Assembly (NCBI GenBank): GCA_934636265.1
Contig: CAKUAD010000001.1
Coordinates: 62,001-126,000, forward strand
Direction: 5' to 3'
Origin: an uncultured Flavobacterium sp.
GTDB lineage: Bacteria > Bacteroidota > Bacteroidia > Flavobacteriales > Flavobacteriaceae
DNA: 64,000 bases
Positions 17,678 to 26,910 of this stretch are shown here, piece by piece; positions within the stretch are counted from its first letter, which is position 1; every line of letters starts with the position of its first letter. The notes under the pieces are model-generated. The model saw nothing but the letters and a program-made list of their open reading frames with translations. It was not told the DNA's origin and made no database searches. The translations under genes were made by a program, and so were the position numbers.

Positions 17678-18517
17678 CTATAAATCGCGTTTTTGCAGCA
17701 GTTTATAAGAACTTAACACGAAAATAACAATCCAGCAAACGGCTATGAGAACGGCTGTCCACTGTACGCTGTAATCCTTTAAAGCGTTTGATCCGCCAAT
17801 GGCAGCCTCAACGTTACGCACCACCGATAATCGGGTAAAAGGCTCCTTGATCAGGTTGGCCATTGATTCGAGCGGCATGAATTGCATGATCTGGCCGGCA
17901 GTTTCGCTTTTTGGAAAAATCTTAAAGGTAAGCAGTCCGTAGATGATGCCCTCGACGATATTCCACACAAACAGGAATCCGATGGCAAAGGCCGATCGCT
18001 TGACGAGAATGCCCAGAAAAAGGCAGAATGAGAAAAATGCCGTCAGTTTGATAAAGTAGGCCACCAGGTAGCCCATGTCCGACAGAATAATGTCAACCTC
18101 GGTATACGATGAAAAAATCAGCCCGAGAATCATTGAAATGATAAACACAAAAACAGTTGACAATCCGGCAAACGTTACTACGGTAAGGAATTTTGAGAGG
18201 ATAAATTCCTTTTTGCTCATCCCGTCAATGAGATTTTGCTTAAGCGTGCCGTAGCTATATTCGTTGGCCATCATCGATACGATTACAATGGCGAGGAACA
18301 GTTTGAGGATGGCTGCGATGTAGGTATTAAAATGCCAGATATACGGGAAGTTAAAAATTCCCATCTCGGCAAAATGTACTTTCAGTGTTCCTATTTCAAA
18401 TTTGATCGAAGCAATCAGGGCGATAAACGTCAGCAGGATAAAGTAGCTGATGGTAAGGATGCGGCTGGCGCGGTTTTTCCAGATTTTTTGGAGTTCGATG
18501 GCGAGTAGACGTTTCAT
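17678..18517 (-). CDS. ABC-2 type transporter permease
   Basis: A 279-residue integral membrane protein with about six hydrophobic segments: one near the N terminus (ILTISYFILLTFIALIASI), one around 60-80, a central group and a last segment (WTAVLIAVCWIVIFVLSSY). The segment MANEYSYGTLKQNLIDGMSKKEFILSKF is the cytoplasmic coupling region found in ABC-2 permeases. It starts one base after the stop of the ATPase gene and forms an exporter with it. The substrate is unknown; related pairs export antibiotics, lipids or signal molecules, and nothing nearby decides between them. Confidence 0.88.
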   Translation of the reverse strand: MKRLLAIELQKIWKNRASRILTISYFILLTFIALIASIKFEIGTLKVHFAEMGIFNFPYIWHFNTYIAAILKLFLAIVIVSMMANEYSYGTLKQNLIDGMSKKEFILSKFLTVVTFAGLSTVFVFIISMILGLIFSSYTEVDIILSDMGYLVAYFIKLTAFFSFCLFLGILVKRSAFAIGFLFVWNIVEGIIYGLLTFKIFPKSETAGQIMQFMPLESMANLIKEPFTRLSVVRNVEAAIGGSNALKDYSVQWTAVLIAVCWIVIFVLSSYKLLQKRDL

Positions 18518-18518
18518 G

Positions 18519-19418
18519 CTAGGCTTGTTGTGCGGTTAGTTCAAGGAATTGCTCTTCCAGGCTGTTGCGGCGCTGGCACAGATGCCCAAGGACGATGCCG
18601 GCATCAAAAAGGTAGCGGTTAAGATCCTGAGGCTCGACAGGATACGTGGTATAAAAAAGGATTTTGTCGTCATCCTCGTTCAGTTGACTGTAGGCGGGAT
18701 GGTTGCGCAATGCCTCTGACAGTTTTGCCTTGTCGGCCGATCGCAGTTCAAAATACGGATGATTGCTCGACATGCCGTCGACGCGTCCGGAGTACAAAAT
18801 CTTTCCGCGGCGCAAAACCAGCACGTGCGAGCAAACTTTTTCTACTTCGTCCAAAAGGTGCGAGGCCAGCAAAATCGTGGTTCCCAAAGCGGCAATACGC
18901 TTGATGAGGTCGCGAATCTGATGAATGCCCTGCGGATCCAGTCCGTTGGTAGGCTCGTCCAGAATAAGGATTTCCGGATCGTTGAGCAAAGCCGATGCGA
19001 TCGCCAGACGTTGTTTCATCCCGAGTGAGAATGTCCGGAATTTGCTGTCGGCGCGATCCAAAAGACCAACCAATTCGAGTTTTTCCTCAACCTTGGTGTA
19101 CGGGATGTTCTTGATTTTACACACCAGCTTAAGGTTTTCGCGGGCGGTCATGTAGGGGTAAAAATTAGGGCGCTCAATGATGGCGCCCACTTTTTTAAGG
19201 GCGTCGTGGGTTTCCAGCTTTCCGTCAAACCACGAATATTCGCCCTGAGTTTTGTTGACAACATTAAGGACTATACCCAGCGTGGTCGATTTTCCGCTGC
19301 CGTTAGGTCCTAGTATTCCGTAAACGTTGCCTTTTACAATCTCCAGCGAAACGTCGTTTACCGCATGGACGCGGCCGTATCGCTTGTGAAGATTGCGGAT
19401 AGATAAGATTGTCTCCAA
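18519..19418 (-). CDS. ABC transporter ATP-binding protein
   Basis: A 299-residue ATPase: Walker A GPNGSGKST (about residues 38-46), signature FSLGMKQRLAIASALL, Walker B EILILDEPTNGLDPQGI and switch LLASHLLDEVEKVC. The extended C-terminal region (about 220-299) is typical of ABC-2 exporter ATPases. The start appears to be TTG at 19418 (giving METILSIRNLHKRYG); no ATG fits before the nucleotide-binding core. It is the first gene of a two-gene operon with the permease downstream. Confidence 0.9.
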   Translation of the reverse strand: METILSIRNLHKRYGRVHAVNDVSLEIVKGNVYGILGPNGSGKSTTLGIVLNVVNKTQGEYSWFDGKLETHDALKKVGAIIERPNFYPYMTARENLKLVCKIKNIPYTKVEEKLELVGLLDRADSKFRTFSLGMKQRLAIASALLNDPEILILDEPTNGLDPQGIHQIRDLIKRIAALGTTILLASHLLDEVEKVCSHVLVLRRGKILYSGRVDGMSSNHPYFELRSADKAKLSEALRNHPAYSQLNEDDDKILFYTTYPVEPQDLNRYLFDAGIVLGHLCQRRNSLEEQFLELTAQQA

Positions 19419-19472
19419 GATTGGTCGGTTTTAAAACAGGGTTTAGAACGACCAAAATAAACAATTGTTACA

Positions 19473-19709
19473 CTAAAGTGAAAATGTTTGCCTGTGGCGG
19501 CTGATCAATGCCCGGTTTATCGCCTTGAATTCTTCGTCAAAGCTCATGTTGTCGGTGTGCTCGTCGTTGGTGGCACGAACTTGACAAACAGCGCATTCAA
19601 ACTCGCGATGGCTTCCCGGGAGGGATGGAACAGCTTTAAACTTATGACCAAAGATGGTGCATCGCATCTGTCCCCTAAGGGTAGTATCCCCGTAGGTTAT
19701 TGATTTCAT
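19473..19709 (-). CDS. Small hypothetical protein with zinc-ribbon-like cysteines
   Basis: A 78-residue protein with the ATG at 19709. It contains MRCTIFGHKF near residue 15 and CAVC near residue 40, a spacing seen in small zinc-ribbon proteins of phage or unknown origin (DUF1660-like), but this assignment is weak. The C-terminal half is acidic, then basic. Translation might instead start at the internal Met of MRCTIFGHKF. It stands alone between the ABC operon and the NdpA-like gene. Function unknown. Confidence 0.5.
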   Translation of the reverse strand: MKSITYGDTTLRGQMRCTIFGHKFKAVPSLPGSHREFECAVCQVRATNDEHTDNMSFDEEFKAINRALISRHRQTFSL

Positions 19710-19777
19710 GGTTAATAGATTTGGTGGCGTAAACTTAGACTATTGTTTTTAATCACCAAAAATAAATCGGTCAAATT

Positions 19778-19805
19778 CAAAAAAAAGGGGGCAAAACGCC
19801 CCTTA
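19778..19805 (-). terminator. Terminator overlapping the end of the NdpA-like gene
   Basis: On the minus strand AAGGGGC, a five-base loop and GCCCCCTT are followed by a run of eight T. The ascending arm includes the stop codon region of the gene ending at 19803, so terminator and stop codon overlap. Confidence 0.75.
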
Positions 19806-20861
19806 TGATTTTTGTTCCTTGTTAAAATATACCAGGTAGTAATACATCTGGCGTTCCTCATCCCATCCTTTTTCAACAAACTTCTCGGCGCTCTCCGGGT
19901 TGATGAAATCCAGTTTAATCTGGATGTTGGTGTCCAGATTGATCACGTTTTTGATGGTTTTGCGCGCATCACTCACCGCCGCGTTGGCAATAGGGAAGCT
20001 GGTTACATCCTCAATGCTGTACTTGGCACCCTTGTCAACTTTGTAGTTTTTAAACTCCGGAATCAGTTCAGGATTGTCAAGTACTTCGTTAAGGAACTTT
20101 GATTCCTCAAACTCGTCATTCTTTGCAAAAAAGTTTACCGATCGGTTCATGAACATGACTTCCTCTTTTTTGTCTTCGGCCGGAAGCACCACGTCTTTAG
20201 CGAATCCCTGGCAAAACTTAAGGTATTTTTTGGTGATGAAGTTCTCGTCCTCCAAGGTATCAACCGACAGGAAATGCTCCAGCCAATAACGGGCGTCATA
20301 GCGGTTGCTGTCGATGCTGAGCACTTTGTAACCCTCTTCCTTGTGGCTGTTGAAAATCAGGCAACCCTTGTCGAGTTTGTTCAGGCTGATGCCTTGCTGA
20401 AGGATCATTTCCAGCTGCGAGCCGTTTTCATTGAACTGCAAAAAATCTGATTGAAGCTCGCTCTTAAATATTCCCAGTGCCTCCACCGGTTTGTTGTCGA
20501 GCGACAGATGCGTCATGTAGGCCACGTAAACCTCACCGCTTTTAATGTGCGGATGGTTGGACTGCTCGTATAAATGCGACGTGATCTTTTTGGAAATCTC
20601 GTGCAACTGATCGGGATTTTCAAAAACCTGTGTTGCCATTTTGTACAGATCGTGATATTCCAGATCGACGTCATGCGCAAAATGGTAGTAATTTTCTTCC
20701 TTTTCACGAAAGGGTTTCAGGAAAAACTCCTTTAAAAGCGGAACGATCTCATCGTTGAGCGAATAGGGTTTTTCAGATATGAACACTGATTCATTCCGGC
20801 TTTTGTTACCCACCCGGTGGATGGAAAGCGTTTCAATATGCGTATTGTAAAGATTGATCAT
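19803..20861 (-). CDS. Nucleoid-associated protein (NdpA/YejK family)
   Basis: A 352-residue protein matching the NdpA/37-kDa nucleoid-associated family (PF04245): the N terminus INLYNTHIETLSIHRVGNKSRNE is followed by a helical core with YYHFAHDVDLEYHDLY, VYVAYMTHLSLDNKPVEALGIFKSE and a C-terminal segment with IQIKLDFINPESAEKFVEKG. E. coli YejK binds the nucleoid and topoisomerases; the role in Bacteroidota is unproven. No enzymatic motif is visible. It follows the pRiA4b ORF-3-like gene by about 60 bases on the same strand and ends in its own terminator. Confidence 0.85.
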   Translation of the reverse strand: MINLYNTHIETLSIHRVGNKSRNESVFISEKPYSLNDEIVPLLKEFFLKPFREKEENYYHFAHDVDLEYHDLYKMATQVFENPDQLHEISKKITSHLYEQSNHPHIKSGEVYVAYMTHLSLDNKPVEALGIFKSELQSDFLQFNENGSQLEMILQQGISLNKLDKGCLIFNSHKEEGYKVLSIDSNRYDARYWLEHFLSVDTLEDENFITKKYLKFCQGFAKDVVLPAEDKKEEVMFMNRSVNFFAKNDEFEESKFLNEVLDNPELIPEFKNYKVDKGAKYSIEDVTSFPIANAAVSDARKTIKNVINLDTNIQIKLDFINPESAEKFVEKGWDEERQMYYYLVYFNKEQKS

Positions 20862-20921
20862 AGTATCAGGTCAGCGACCCATTGTAAGTAATTATCAATT
20901 ATCGATTGTCAATTCAATTGC

Positions 20922-21455
20922 TCAGTTCCAGTTCTCCTCAAACCCAAAATCCTCAAAGTTCTCGTTGTCGTCAAACATGTCCAGGTCTTCTTCGTCGTAA
21001 TCGTCCTGGTCAAAGTCAAATTCGTTCTCGGCCTCGGTAAAATCCTTTTCGGGCGCCGATTCAGGCATTTCGCCATGAGCAAACAAAACGGCGGGATAAG
21101 TCTCACCCGGCTTAGGTTCCTCGATGGCCGCAAGCTCAACAAGAAACGTCCACATGTTTATAAAATCATATACGTAAATGATTTTGGTGGCTTGTTCGTC
21201 CAGCAGTTCCGACAACTGGTAATCCGACATGATTTTTTGCTCCCCGGCCACGTCGCCTGTGTCAAAAAGCGAAATTTCCTCGTCCTGGTTCCATTGATTG
21301 TCGCAGGTGTAAAAAGACGCTGGCTCTGATCCGTCAAACCCAAAAGCATTGACAATCGCATTGTGCAAATCTTCCAGTGAATCGTCGTGTAAAATTGCAA
21401 TATCCCGAAAAACATCTTCCTCAGCATCCAGGATAACTCTGAACTTGTAAACCAT
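20922..21455 (-). CDS. Plasmid pRiA4b ORF-3-like (IS1096 TnpR-like) domain protein
   Basis: A 177-residue protein whose N-terminal two thirds match the pRiA4b ORF-3 family: VYKFRVILDAEEDVFRDIAI, LEDLHNAIVNAFGFDG, ASFYTCDNQW and IIYVYDFINMW. The last 45 residues are an acidic tail of Asp, Glu, Phe and Asn. The family name comes from a plasmid and an insertion-sequence passenger gene, but the chromosomal copy here has no transposase, inverted repeats or other mobile signs beside it. Molecular function is unknown. Confidence 0.8.
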   Translation of the reverse strand: MVYKFRVILDAEEDVFRDIAILHDDSLEDLHNAIVNAFGFDGSEPASFYTCDNQWNQDEEISLFDTGDVAGEQKIMSDYQLSELLDEQATKIIYVYDFINMWTFLVELAAIEEPKPGETYPAVLFAHGEMPESAPEKDFTEAENEFDFDQDDYDEEDLDMFDDNENFEDFGFEENWN

Positions 21456-21528
21456 AAACTTGAAATTAGGATTGCAAAAGTAAAACTTAAATCCGCTTGA
21501 GATTTAAAAAGAAATCAACAATCAGCGG

Positions 21529-21969
21529 TCATTTATTTTGTTTCTGAATGGTCTTGTGGATGGCAGTCAGTTCAGGCAGGGCGGCACTCCCATACCACGG
21601 CAGGTAATCCGCCTCGAGAACGCCAGCTTTTACCGCAGGGTCAGTTTCAGTCAGGGCGCGCGCCTCCTCTACGGTTTTTACCGCAAAAATATAAAGCCCG
21701 CGATAGGCAAGTTCGTTTTTCAAAAACGGCCCTGCCATAACAAGCATTCCTTCGTCAGCCATCCGCCCAATGTTCTCCATATGGCCGGCCATAAGCTTTT
21801 GCCTTTCAGCATCCGCCGGTTTTGCCGGTCCGGTTTTAAGGATGACAAGCACGTATTGACGCATTCCGTAATCATCGGCCCCCAGTTTAACCGCGAGCGA
21901 TTCGTTGTAGGACGTCTGTTGTGAAAAGGCCGATAATGACAGCAGCAAACAAAGCAGGATTGATTTCAT
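21529..21969 (-). CDS. Exported YciI-like domain protein
   Basis: A 146-residue protein starting at the ATG at 21969, which places the signal peptide (MKSILLCLLLSLSAFSQQ) at the N terminus; an upstream in-frame ATG would add ten hydrophilic residues. The mature part is a YciI/YCII-type ferredoxin-like fold with YVLVILKTGPAKP, HMENIGRMADEGMLVMAGPF and TETDPAVKAGVL. YciI-like proteins may be small periplasmic enzymes, but none of this type has a firmly known reaction. Confidence 0.8.
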   Translation of the reverse strand: MKSILLCLLLSLSAFSQQTSYNESLAVKLGADDYGMRQYVLVILKTGPAKPADAERQKLMAGHMENIGRMADEGMLVMAGPFLKNELAYRGLYIFAVKTVEEARALTETDPAVKAGVLEADYLPWYGSAALPELTAIHKTIQKQNK

Positions 21970-22083
21970 AAAGCGTTTTTTCAAAAATACGAAATACAAT
22001 TCATCCGCCGGTTCTTACAGTTCAGACAGATTTTATTGTCCCGCTCCGCCAATGCCGGCAACTTTGCTTTAAAATCAAATGAA

Positions 22084-24234
22084 ATGAAGCCGATTTTAAC
22101 TTTTTTGACACTATTCCTTTCGTTTTTTGCCAGTTCCCAGCACAAGGTGTCGGGCCGTGTCACCGATGCAGCCCAAAAACCAGTTTCCGGGGTCAACGTC
22201 TTTATCGACGGGACCTATGACGGCGCCACCACCGCAGCCGACGGAAGTTTTGAATTCACCACCGATGTGTCAGGCCAGCAAGTACTTTCAGTGTCGGCGT
22301 TGATGTACGATCCGCAGCAAATCGCATTCAGCCCGGAACAAAACACCCCGCTTGTCATTGTCTTAAAACCTTTGGCCAATTCCATCGACGAAATCGTAGT
22401 ATCGGCCGGAATGATGCAAACCGGCGACAAGGCGCGCGTATCCGTCCTGAAGCCGCTCGATATCGTAACCACCGCAGGATCGGCGGGCAACATCATTGCC
22501 GCACTACAAACTTTGCCGGGGACCAACAACGTAGGGGAGGACGGGAGGCTTTTTGTACGCGGTGGCGAGGCCGATGAGACGCAAACCTATATCGACGGCA
22601 TCCGCGTGGGCCAACCTTACGGGGCAACGTTGGGCAACATCCCAACGCGCGGACGGTTCTCACCGTTTTTGTTCAGCGGGATGGCATTTTCCACCGGCGG
22701 CTATTCGGCCGAATACGGACAGGCGCTTTCCAGTGTGCTTTTGCTCAATACGATCGACGAGCCGGCGCAAGACCAAACCGATATCTCACTAATGACCGTC
22801 GGGCTGGGGCTTGGACAAACCAGAAAATGGCAAAAGTCATCGGTTTCCTACAATCTCTCGTATATCGATCTTTCGCCCTATCAGGCGGCCATCGCGCAAA
22901 ACATCAAGTGGAACCGCGCGTTCCAGTCGCTGGCCGGCGAAACCGTCTACCGATACAAACTGCAAAACGGGTTGTTTAAATTTTATGCCGCATTTGATGC
23001 CAGCCGCTTTGATTTGAACCAGGAATCGATCAATACCGGCCAGACCCGGGTTGACCTCACCAACCGCAATTTCTATCTCAATTCATCTTACAGCGGATCG
23101 TTTGGCAACGCGTGGACCGTATTGGGCGGCGTGGCTTATGGCATCGGACAGAATCGCATAGGGCTTTCCGGTGGTCGCGTGTCTAATGACGAAATCACTT
23201 TTCACCTAAAAGGCAAACTGCAAAAAAAGTTCTCGGGTTCGTTCCGCTTGAGTTTTGGTGCCGATTGGTTCTACACTGATTTCAGTGAAACTTATCGCGC
23301 CACGGGCATCAATTATCCCACTGATTTTGGCCAGTCGATAGCTGCTTCCTATGCTGAAGCAGAGTTTTCCCTGAGCAAGAAATGGGGCGGTCGCGCCGGA
23401 CTGAGACTTGATCACAACACGCTTTTGGATGAAACCGTCGTGAGTCCGAGACTGTCGATGGCTTACAAGCTGAATAAAAAGGCGCAGTTTTCAGCCGCGT
23501 ACGGAGCGTTTCGTCAGGCGCCCGGAACGGTCTATCTTAAGTTTGAACCCCATGATTTTACCAGTGAACGCGCCTCGCATTATCTCGTCAATTATCAATA
23601 TAGCCATGACAGGCAGACGCTGCGTCTGGAGGCTTATCAAAAAATGTATGCCAACCTTTTGTGGTATGACACGCCCGTTCCCGCCCCGGAATCGGAGTTC
23701 CGCCAGGATGGATCAGGTTATGCCCGCGGTTTAGACGTTTTTTGGCGCGACGGGAAGTCAGTGCGAAACGTGGAATATTGGGTTTCCTATTCGTTTATCG
23801 ATACGCAACGCCGGTACCGCAATTTCCCCGAACAGGCCACGCCTGGATTTGTGGCCGATCACACGTTGTCGGTGGTGACAAAGTACTGGATCAATTCGCT
23901 GAGGTCGCAGGTGGGGTTGACGCATACTTTTGCATCGGGAAGGCCGTATACCAATCCCAACCGCGACGGGTTCATGAACAGCCGCACGCCGGCGTTTAAC
24001 AACCTTAGCCTAAGTTGGGCCTATCTGCTCGATGCGCAAAAGATTTTGTACTTCTCGGCGTCAAACGTACTCAACAACGCCAATGTTTTTGGCTACGAAT
24101 ACGCCGATAGTCCGGATGCCAATGGCCGGTTTGCCCGCCGCGACATCATCCCTACGGCCGACCGGTTTTTCTTTGTCGGGTTTTTCTGGACCATCAGCAG
24201 CGATAAAAAGGCCAACCAGCTGCGCAACTTATAA
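22084..24234 (+). CDS. TonB-dependent receptor with N-terminal carboxypeptidase-regulatory-like domain
   Basis: A 716-residue outer-membrane receptor starting at the ATG at 22084 (signal MKPILTFLTLFLSFFASSQ); the upstream in-frame ATG at 22036 would precede the signal. A CarboxypepD_reg-like beta-sandwich (HKVSGRVTDAAQKPVSGVNVF) is followed by a plug (about 115-220) with IIAALQTLPGTNNVGEDGRLFVRGG, then a 22-strand-like barrel. The final residues are not the classic terminal Phe but hydrophilic (KKANQLRNL), which is unusual. It heads a run of genes in the same direction (secreted helical protein, 2TM kinase, two 2TM proteins, LytTR regulator), suggesting the regulator senses the same substrate or envelope state. 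Substrate unknown; no SusD partner is present. Confidence 0.88.
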   Translation: MKPILTFLTLFLSFFASSQHKVSGRVTDAAQKPVSGVNVFIDGTYDGATTAADGSFEFTTDVSGQQVLSVSALMYDPQQIAFSPEQNTPLVIVLKPLANSIDEIVVSAGMMQTGDKARVSVLKPLDIVTTAGSAGNIIAALQTLPGTNNVGEDGRLFVRGGEADETQTYIDGIRVGQPYGATLGNIPTRGRFSPFLFSGMAFSTGGYSAEYGQALSSVLLLNTIDEPAQDQTDISLMTVGLGLGQTRKWQKSSVSYNLSYIDLSPYQAAIAQNIKWNRAFQSLAGETVYRYKLQNGLFKFYAAFDASRFDLNQESINTGQTRVDLTNRNFYLNSSYSGSFGNAWTVLGGVAYGIGQNRIGLSGGRVSNDEITFHLKGKLQKKFSGSFRLSFGADWFYTDFSETYRATGINYPTDFGQSIAASYAEAEFSLSKKWGGRAGLRLDHNTLLDETVVSPRLSMAYKLNKKAQFSAAYGAFRQAPGTVYLKFEPHDFTSERASHYLVNYQYSHDRQTLRLEAYQKMYANLLWYDTPVPAPESEFRQDGSGYARGLDVFWRDGKSVRNVEYWVSYSFIDTQRRYRNFPEQATPGFVADHTLSVVTKYWINSLRSQVGLTHTFASGRPYTNPNRDGFMNSRTPAFNNLSLSWAYLLDAQKILYFSASNVLNNANVFGYEYADSPDANGRFARRDIIPTADRFFFVGFFWTISSDKKANQLRNL

Positions 24235-24324
24235 CGGTTCATCCGCCAAATTCTACAGTTGGGTCAACTTTAATTCCTGGATTTTTATAACGCTGATACT
24301 TTTACAACATTAAATCCTAATCCA

Positions 24325-24945
24325 ATGAAAGCAATTACTTTAGTACTGATTTTAATGAGCTGGGTTGCCGGAGCGCAATCTAAATTTGAGACCGGCATGC
24401 AAAAGGCCCTGGCGCTTTGGGGCGAAAACAAAACCGGCGAGGCGTCGGCGCTTTTTGAGCGGATTGCCGCCGCCGAACCTGATCAATGGCTGCCTAATTA
24501 TTATCTTGCCATGGTCAACGCAACGGCATCGTTCCAAACCCGCGACAAGGAAGCGGTATCAGCTTACCTGACGCGCGCCCAGCAAGCGGTGGACGTTGAA
24601 ATGGCAAAAGACGACAAGAATCCTGAACTGTACGTGGTGCAGGCGCTTGTTTATACGGCCTGGATAGTGTCAGACCCGATGGTTCACGCCATGGTGTATT
24701 CGCCAAAGGCCATGGAAGCCTACCAAAAGGCCGAAATGCTGGCGCCGGATAACCCTCGCGTGGTGTTTGGAAAAGCTGAGTTTGAAATGGGTACGGCCCG
24801 ATATTTTGGAAAAGATGTGAAACCGATGTGTGAACAAGTTAACCGTGCCATCGCACTTTTTAAGGCCGAAAAGCCACAGTCGCCGCTTTACCCGGCCTGG
24901 GGACTTGAACGCGCACTGATGGTACAACAAGAATGTAATAAGTAA
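24325..24945 (+). CDS. Secreted TPR-like helical protein
   Basis: A 206-residue protein with a signal peptide (MKAITLVLILMSWVAGAQ) and a helical body that reads like tetratricopeptide repeats (ALWGENKTGEASALFERIAAAEP and MEAYQKAEMLAPDNPRVVFGKAEFEMG). It lies 90 bases after the TonB-dependent receptor and three bases before the histidine kinase gene, so it is probably co-transcribed with both. A periplasmic role linking receptor and kinase is only inference from position. Confidence 0.75.
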   Translation: MKAITLVLILMSWVAGAQSKFETGMQKALALWGENKTGEASALFERIAAAEPDQWLPNYYLAMVNATASFQTRDKEAVSAYLTRAQQAVDVEMAKDDKNPELYVVQALVYTAWIVSDPMVHAMVYSPKAMEAYQKAEMLAPDNPRVVFGKAEFEMGTARYFGKDVKPMCEQVNRAIALFKAEKPQSPLYPAWGLERALMVQQECNK

Positions 24946-24948
24946 ACG

Positions 24949-26298
24949 ATGAATATTTTGCGCTATCTGGTTAAAGTTTTGGGTTTGGGCCTGGTGCTCA
25001 GCGTAGTCATTGCCGCGGTTTTGATTGGAATCCAGGTGCTGGATGGCCGAAAGCTGGACATGGGCTACCCGCTGATGCTCGAGATAGCCTACACCTGCCT
25101 TTACAGTGTCGTGCTGACGGCAATCAACGCTGTTTTTTTTGACTTTGTTTACCGCCCCGGAACTGTAACGACGGGTCCAAAAAGGTTCTTGCTGGGAGCC
25201 GTTGGCAGCGTGGTGCTTACCCTGGCCGGCATATTCCTTATCCGCGTGGTGATAAACGTAGCAATTGAAGGCGAGGGATTTGTTGAATTCTGGAAGGCTG
25301 AAAAGCTGAGGTTTTACATTCTGGCGTTTTTGATCACCATGACTTTGTCGCTGTTTTTCCATGCGTTCAACTTTTACAAGCGTTATCAGGAGCAAAAAGT
25401 CAAGCAGCATCAGATTATTGCAGGCACGGCATCAGCCAAGTTCGAAAGCCTCAAAAACCAGATCGACCCGCATTTTTTGTTCAACAGCCTTAACGTGCTC
25501 AATGCGCTGATCGATGAAAATCCGGCGCGGGCGCAAAAATTTACCAGTTCACTGTCAAAAGTATACCGATACGTATTGGAACAAAAAGACAAGGAATTGG
25601 TAAGCCTGGCCGAGGAACTGGCCTTTGCCAAAACCTACATGGAGCTTTTGCGCATGCGATTTGAAGACAGCCTTTTTTTCACCTTGCCGGAGGTTGATCC
25701 CAACGGCGAAGGGAAAGTGGTACCGCTGTCGCTTCAGTTGCTGCTGGAAAATACCATCAAGCACAATGTGGTGAGTCCGCAACGTCCGCTGCACATCGAC
25801 ATCACGGTAAATGGCGATTATCTCGTAGTGTCTAACAACCTTCAAAAAAAGGAAGTACTCAGCGACCGCAATGGGGTGGGGCTGCAAAATATCGTCAGCC
25901 GATACGCCCTGGTTACGCGTCGCACCGTTTTGATTGAAAATGATTCCAACCGGTTTGCCGTGAGTATTCCGGTGTTAACCCGACAAATTCATACTGTTAT
26001 GCAACCTGAAAACGATTTTACAAACGATTATCTCCGCGCCCAGAAAAAAATGGAAGATATCAAAGGATTTTACGGTCACTTGGCCTCATATACCGTAACC
26101 ATACTGATCTTGATGATGATCAACCTGATGACCTACCCGCAACACCTGTGGTTTTTATACCCGGCCGCCGGATGGGGAATCGGGGTTGCTTTTCACTACA
26201 TGGCCGTGTTTGGCGTTGTGCCTTTCCTGGGAAGCGATTGGGAAGAACGTAAAATAAGAGAAATCTTGCAAAAAGAGGAGGAAAAGAAATGGAAATAA
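24949..26298 (+). CDS. LytS-type sensor histidine kinase with fused C-terminal 2TM domain
   Basis: A 449-residue membrane kinase. Four N-terminal transmembrane segments lie within residues 1-145 (LVKVLGLGLVLSVVIAAVLI, a second near 45-65, a third near 80-105 and LRFYILAFLITMTLSLFF). The His_kinase core has the phospho-acceptor H175 in DPHFLFNSLN, then a HATPase domain with LLLENTIKHNV and GVGLQNIVSRY. From about residue 350 a second membrane unit appears: the 2TM domain (PF13239-like), with RAQKKMEDIKGFYGHLASY, two hydrophobic helices around PQHLWFLYPAAGWGIG, and the closing motif DWEERKIREIL. The next two genes encode the same 2TM unit alone. Their reading frames overlap and a LytTR regulator follows. 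Confidence 0.88.
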   Translation: MNILRYLVKVLGLGLVLSVVIAAVLIGIQVLDGRKLDMGYPLMLEIAYTCLYSVVLTAINAVFFDFVYRPGTVTTGPKRFLLGAVGSVVLTLAGIFLIRVVINVAIEGEGFVEFWKAEKLRFYILAFLITMTLSLFFHAFNFYKRYQEQKVKQHQIIAGTASAKFESLKNQIDPHFLFNSLNVLNALIDENPARAQKFTSSLSKVYRYVLEQKDKELVSLAEELAFAKTYMELLRMRFEDSLFFTLPEVDPNGEGKVVPLSLQLLLENTIKHNVVSPQRPLHIDITVNGDYLVVSNNLQKKEVLSDRNGVGLQNIVSRYALVTRRTVLIENDSNRFAVSIPVLTRQIHTVMQPENDFTNDYLRAQKKMEDIKGFYGHLASYTVTILILMMINLMTYPQHLWFLYPAAGWGIGVAFHYMAVFGVVPFLGSDWEERKIREILQKEEEKKWK

Positions 26299-26597
26299 AT
26301 CAACTGACCAAGGCGCAACGTTATGAACGCGCCCGGAAAAAGGCCCGTGAAATCCGGAGTTTTTATATCAATCTAACCTGTTATTGCATCGTGATGCCGG
26401 TGCTGATTTTCATAAACTTGCGCTACACGCCTGATTATTACTGGTTCTTTTTCTCGATGGGCGGATGGGGTTTGGGACTGCTTTTTCACGCGGCCGAGGC
26501 CTTTGGCTGGCAACCCTGGCTTAGCAAGGACTGGGAAGAGCGAAAGATCAGGGAACTAATGGAAAAGGAAAAACAAAATACAAAACACCATGAATGA
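26289..26597 (+). CDS. 2TM domain-containing protein
   Basis: A 102-residue protein that is essentially one 2TM domain: basic N terminus (RYERARKKAREIRSFYINL), two transmembrane helices (CYCIVMPVLIFINLRY and YYWFFFSMGGWGLGLLFHA) and the motif SKDWEERKIRELM. It is closely related to the C-terminal domain of the preceding kinase and to the next protein. The start overlaps the kinase gene by 10 bases, implying translational coupling. The function of 2TM domains is not established; a role as a membrane partner that modulates the kinase is inference. Confidence 0.85.
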   Translation: MEINQLTKAQRYERARKKAREIRSFYINLTCYCIVMPVLIFINLRYTPDYYWFFFSMGGWGLGLLFHAAEAFGWQPWLSKDWEERKIRELMEKEKQNTKHHE

Positions 26598-26910
26598 TCA
26601 TCAAAAAGACATAGAGGCAATCCGCTATGAGCGCGCCCGTAAACGCGTAAAATCGCTATCGGGTTTTTACAAACACCTTGGAGCTTACCTGATCGTGAAT
26701 TTAATTTTGCTTGCCTTGCGATATTTCAGGCTCGATCCGGGCGAATCATTTTGGAGTTTCGAGGTGTTTGCCACCGCTTTCTTTTGGGGGATAGGACTCG
26801 CTTTTCACGCCTTTGGGGTTTTTTACAACCAGGTTTTTTTTGGTCCGGAATGGGAGGAGCGCAAAATCCGCAAACTGATGAACCGCAAAAACACTAAGAC
26901 ATGGGAATAA
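26590..26910 (+). CDS. 2TM domain-containing protein (second copy)
   Basis: A 106-residue single 2TM domain: RYERARKRVKSLSGFYKHLG, two transmembrane helices (YLIVNLILLALRYF and VFATAFFWGIGLAFHAFGVF) and the closing motif PEWEERKIRKLM. It is a paralogue of the preceding gene and of the C terminus of the kinase. The start overlaps the previous gene by 8 bases and the end overlaps the regulator gene by 10, so four coding regions form one tightly coupled block. Confidence 0.85.
   Translation: MNDHQKDIEAIRYERARKRVKSLSGFYKHLGAYLIVNLILLALRYFRLDPGESFWSFEVFATAFFWGIGLAFHAFGVFYNQVFFGPEWEERKIRKLMNRKNTKTWE

Noticed and set aside
20922..21455. pRiA4b ORF-3/IS1096 TnpR-like gene considered as a mobile element
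   Set aside because: No transposase, terminal inverted repeats or target duplication nearby; chromosomal members of this family are common.
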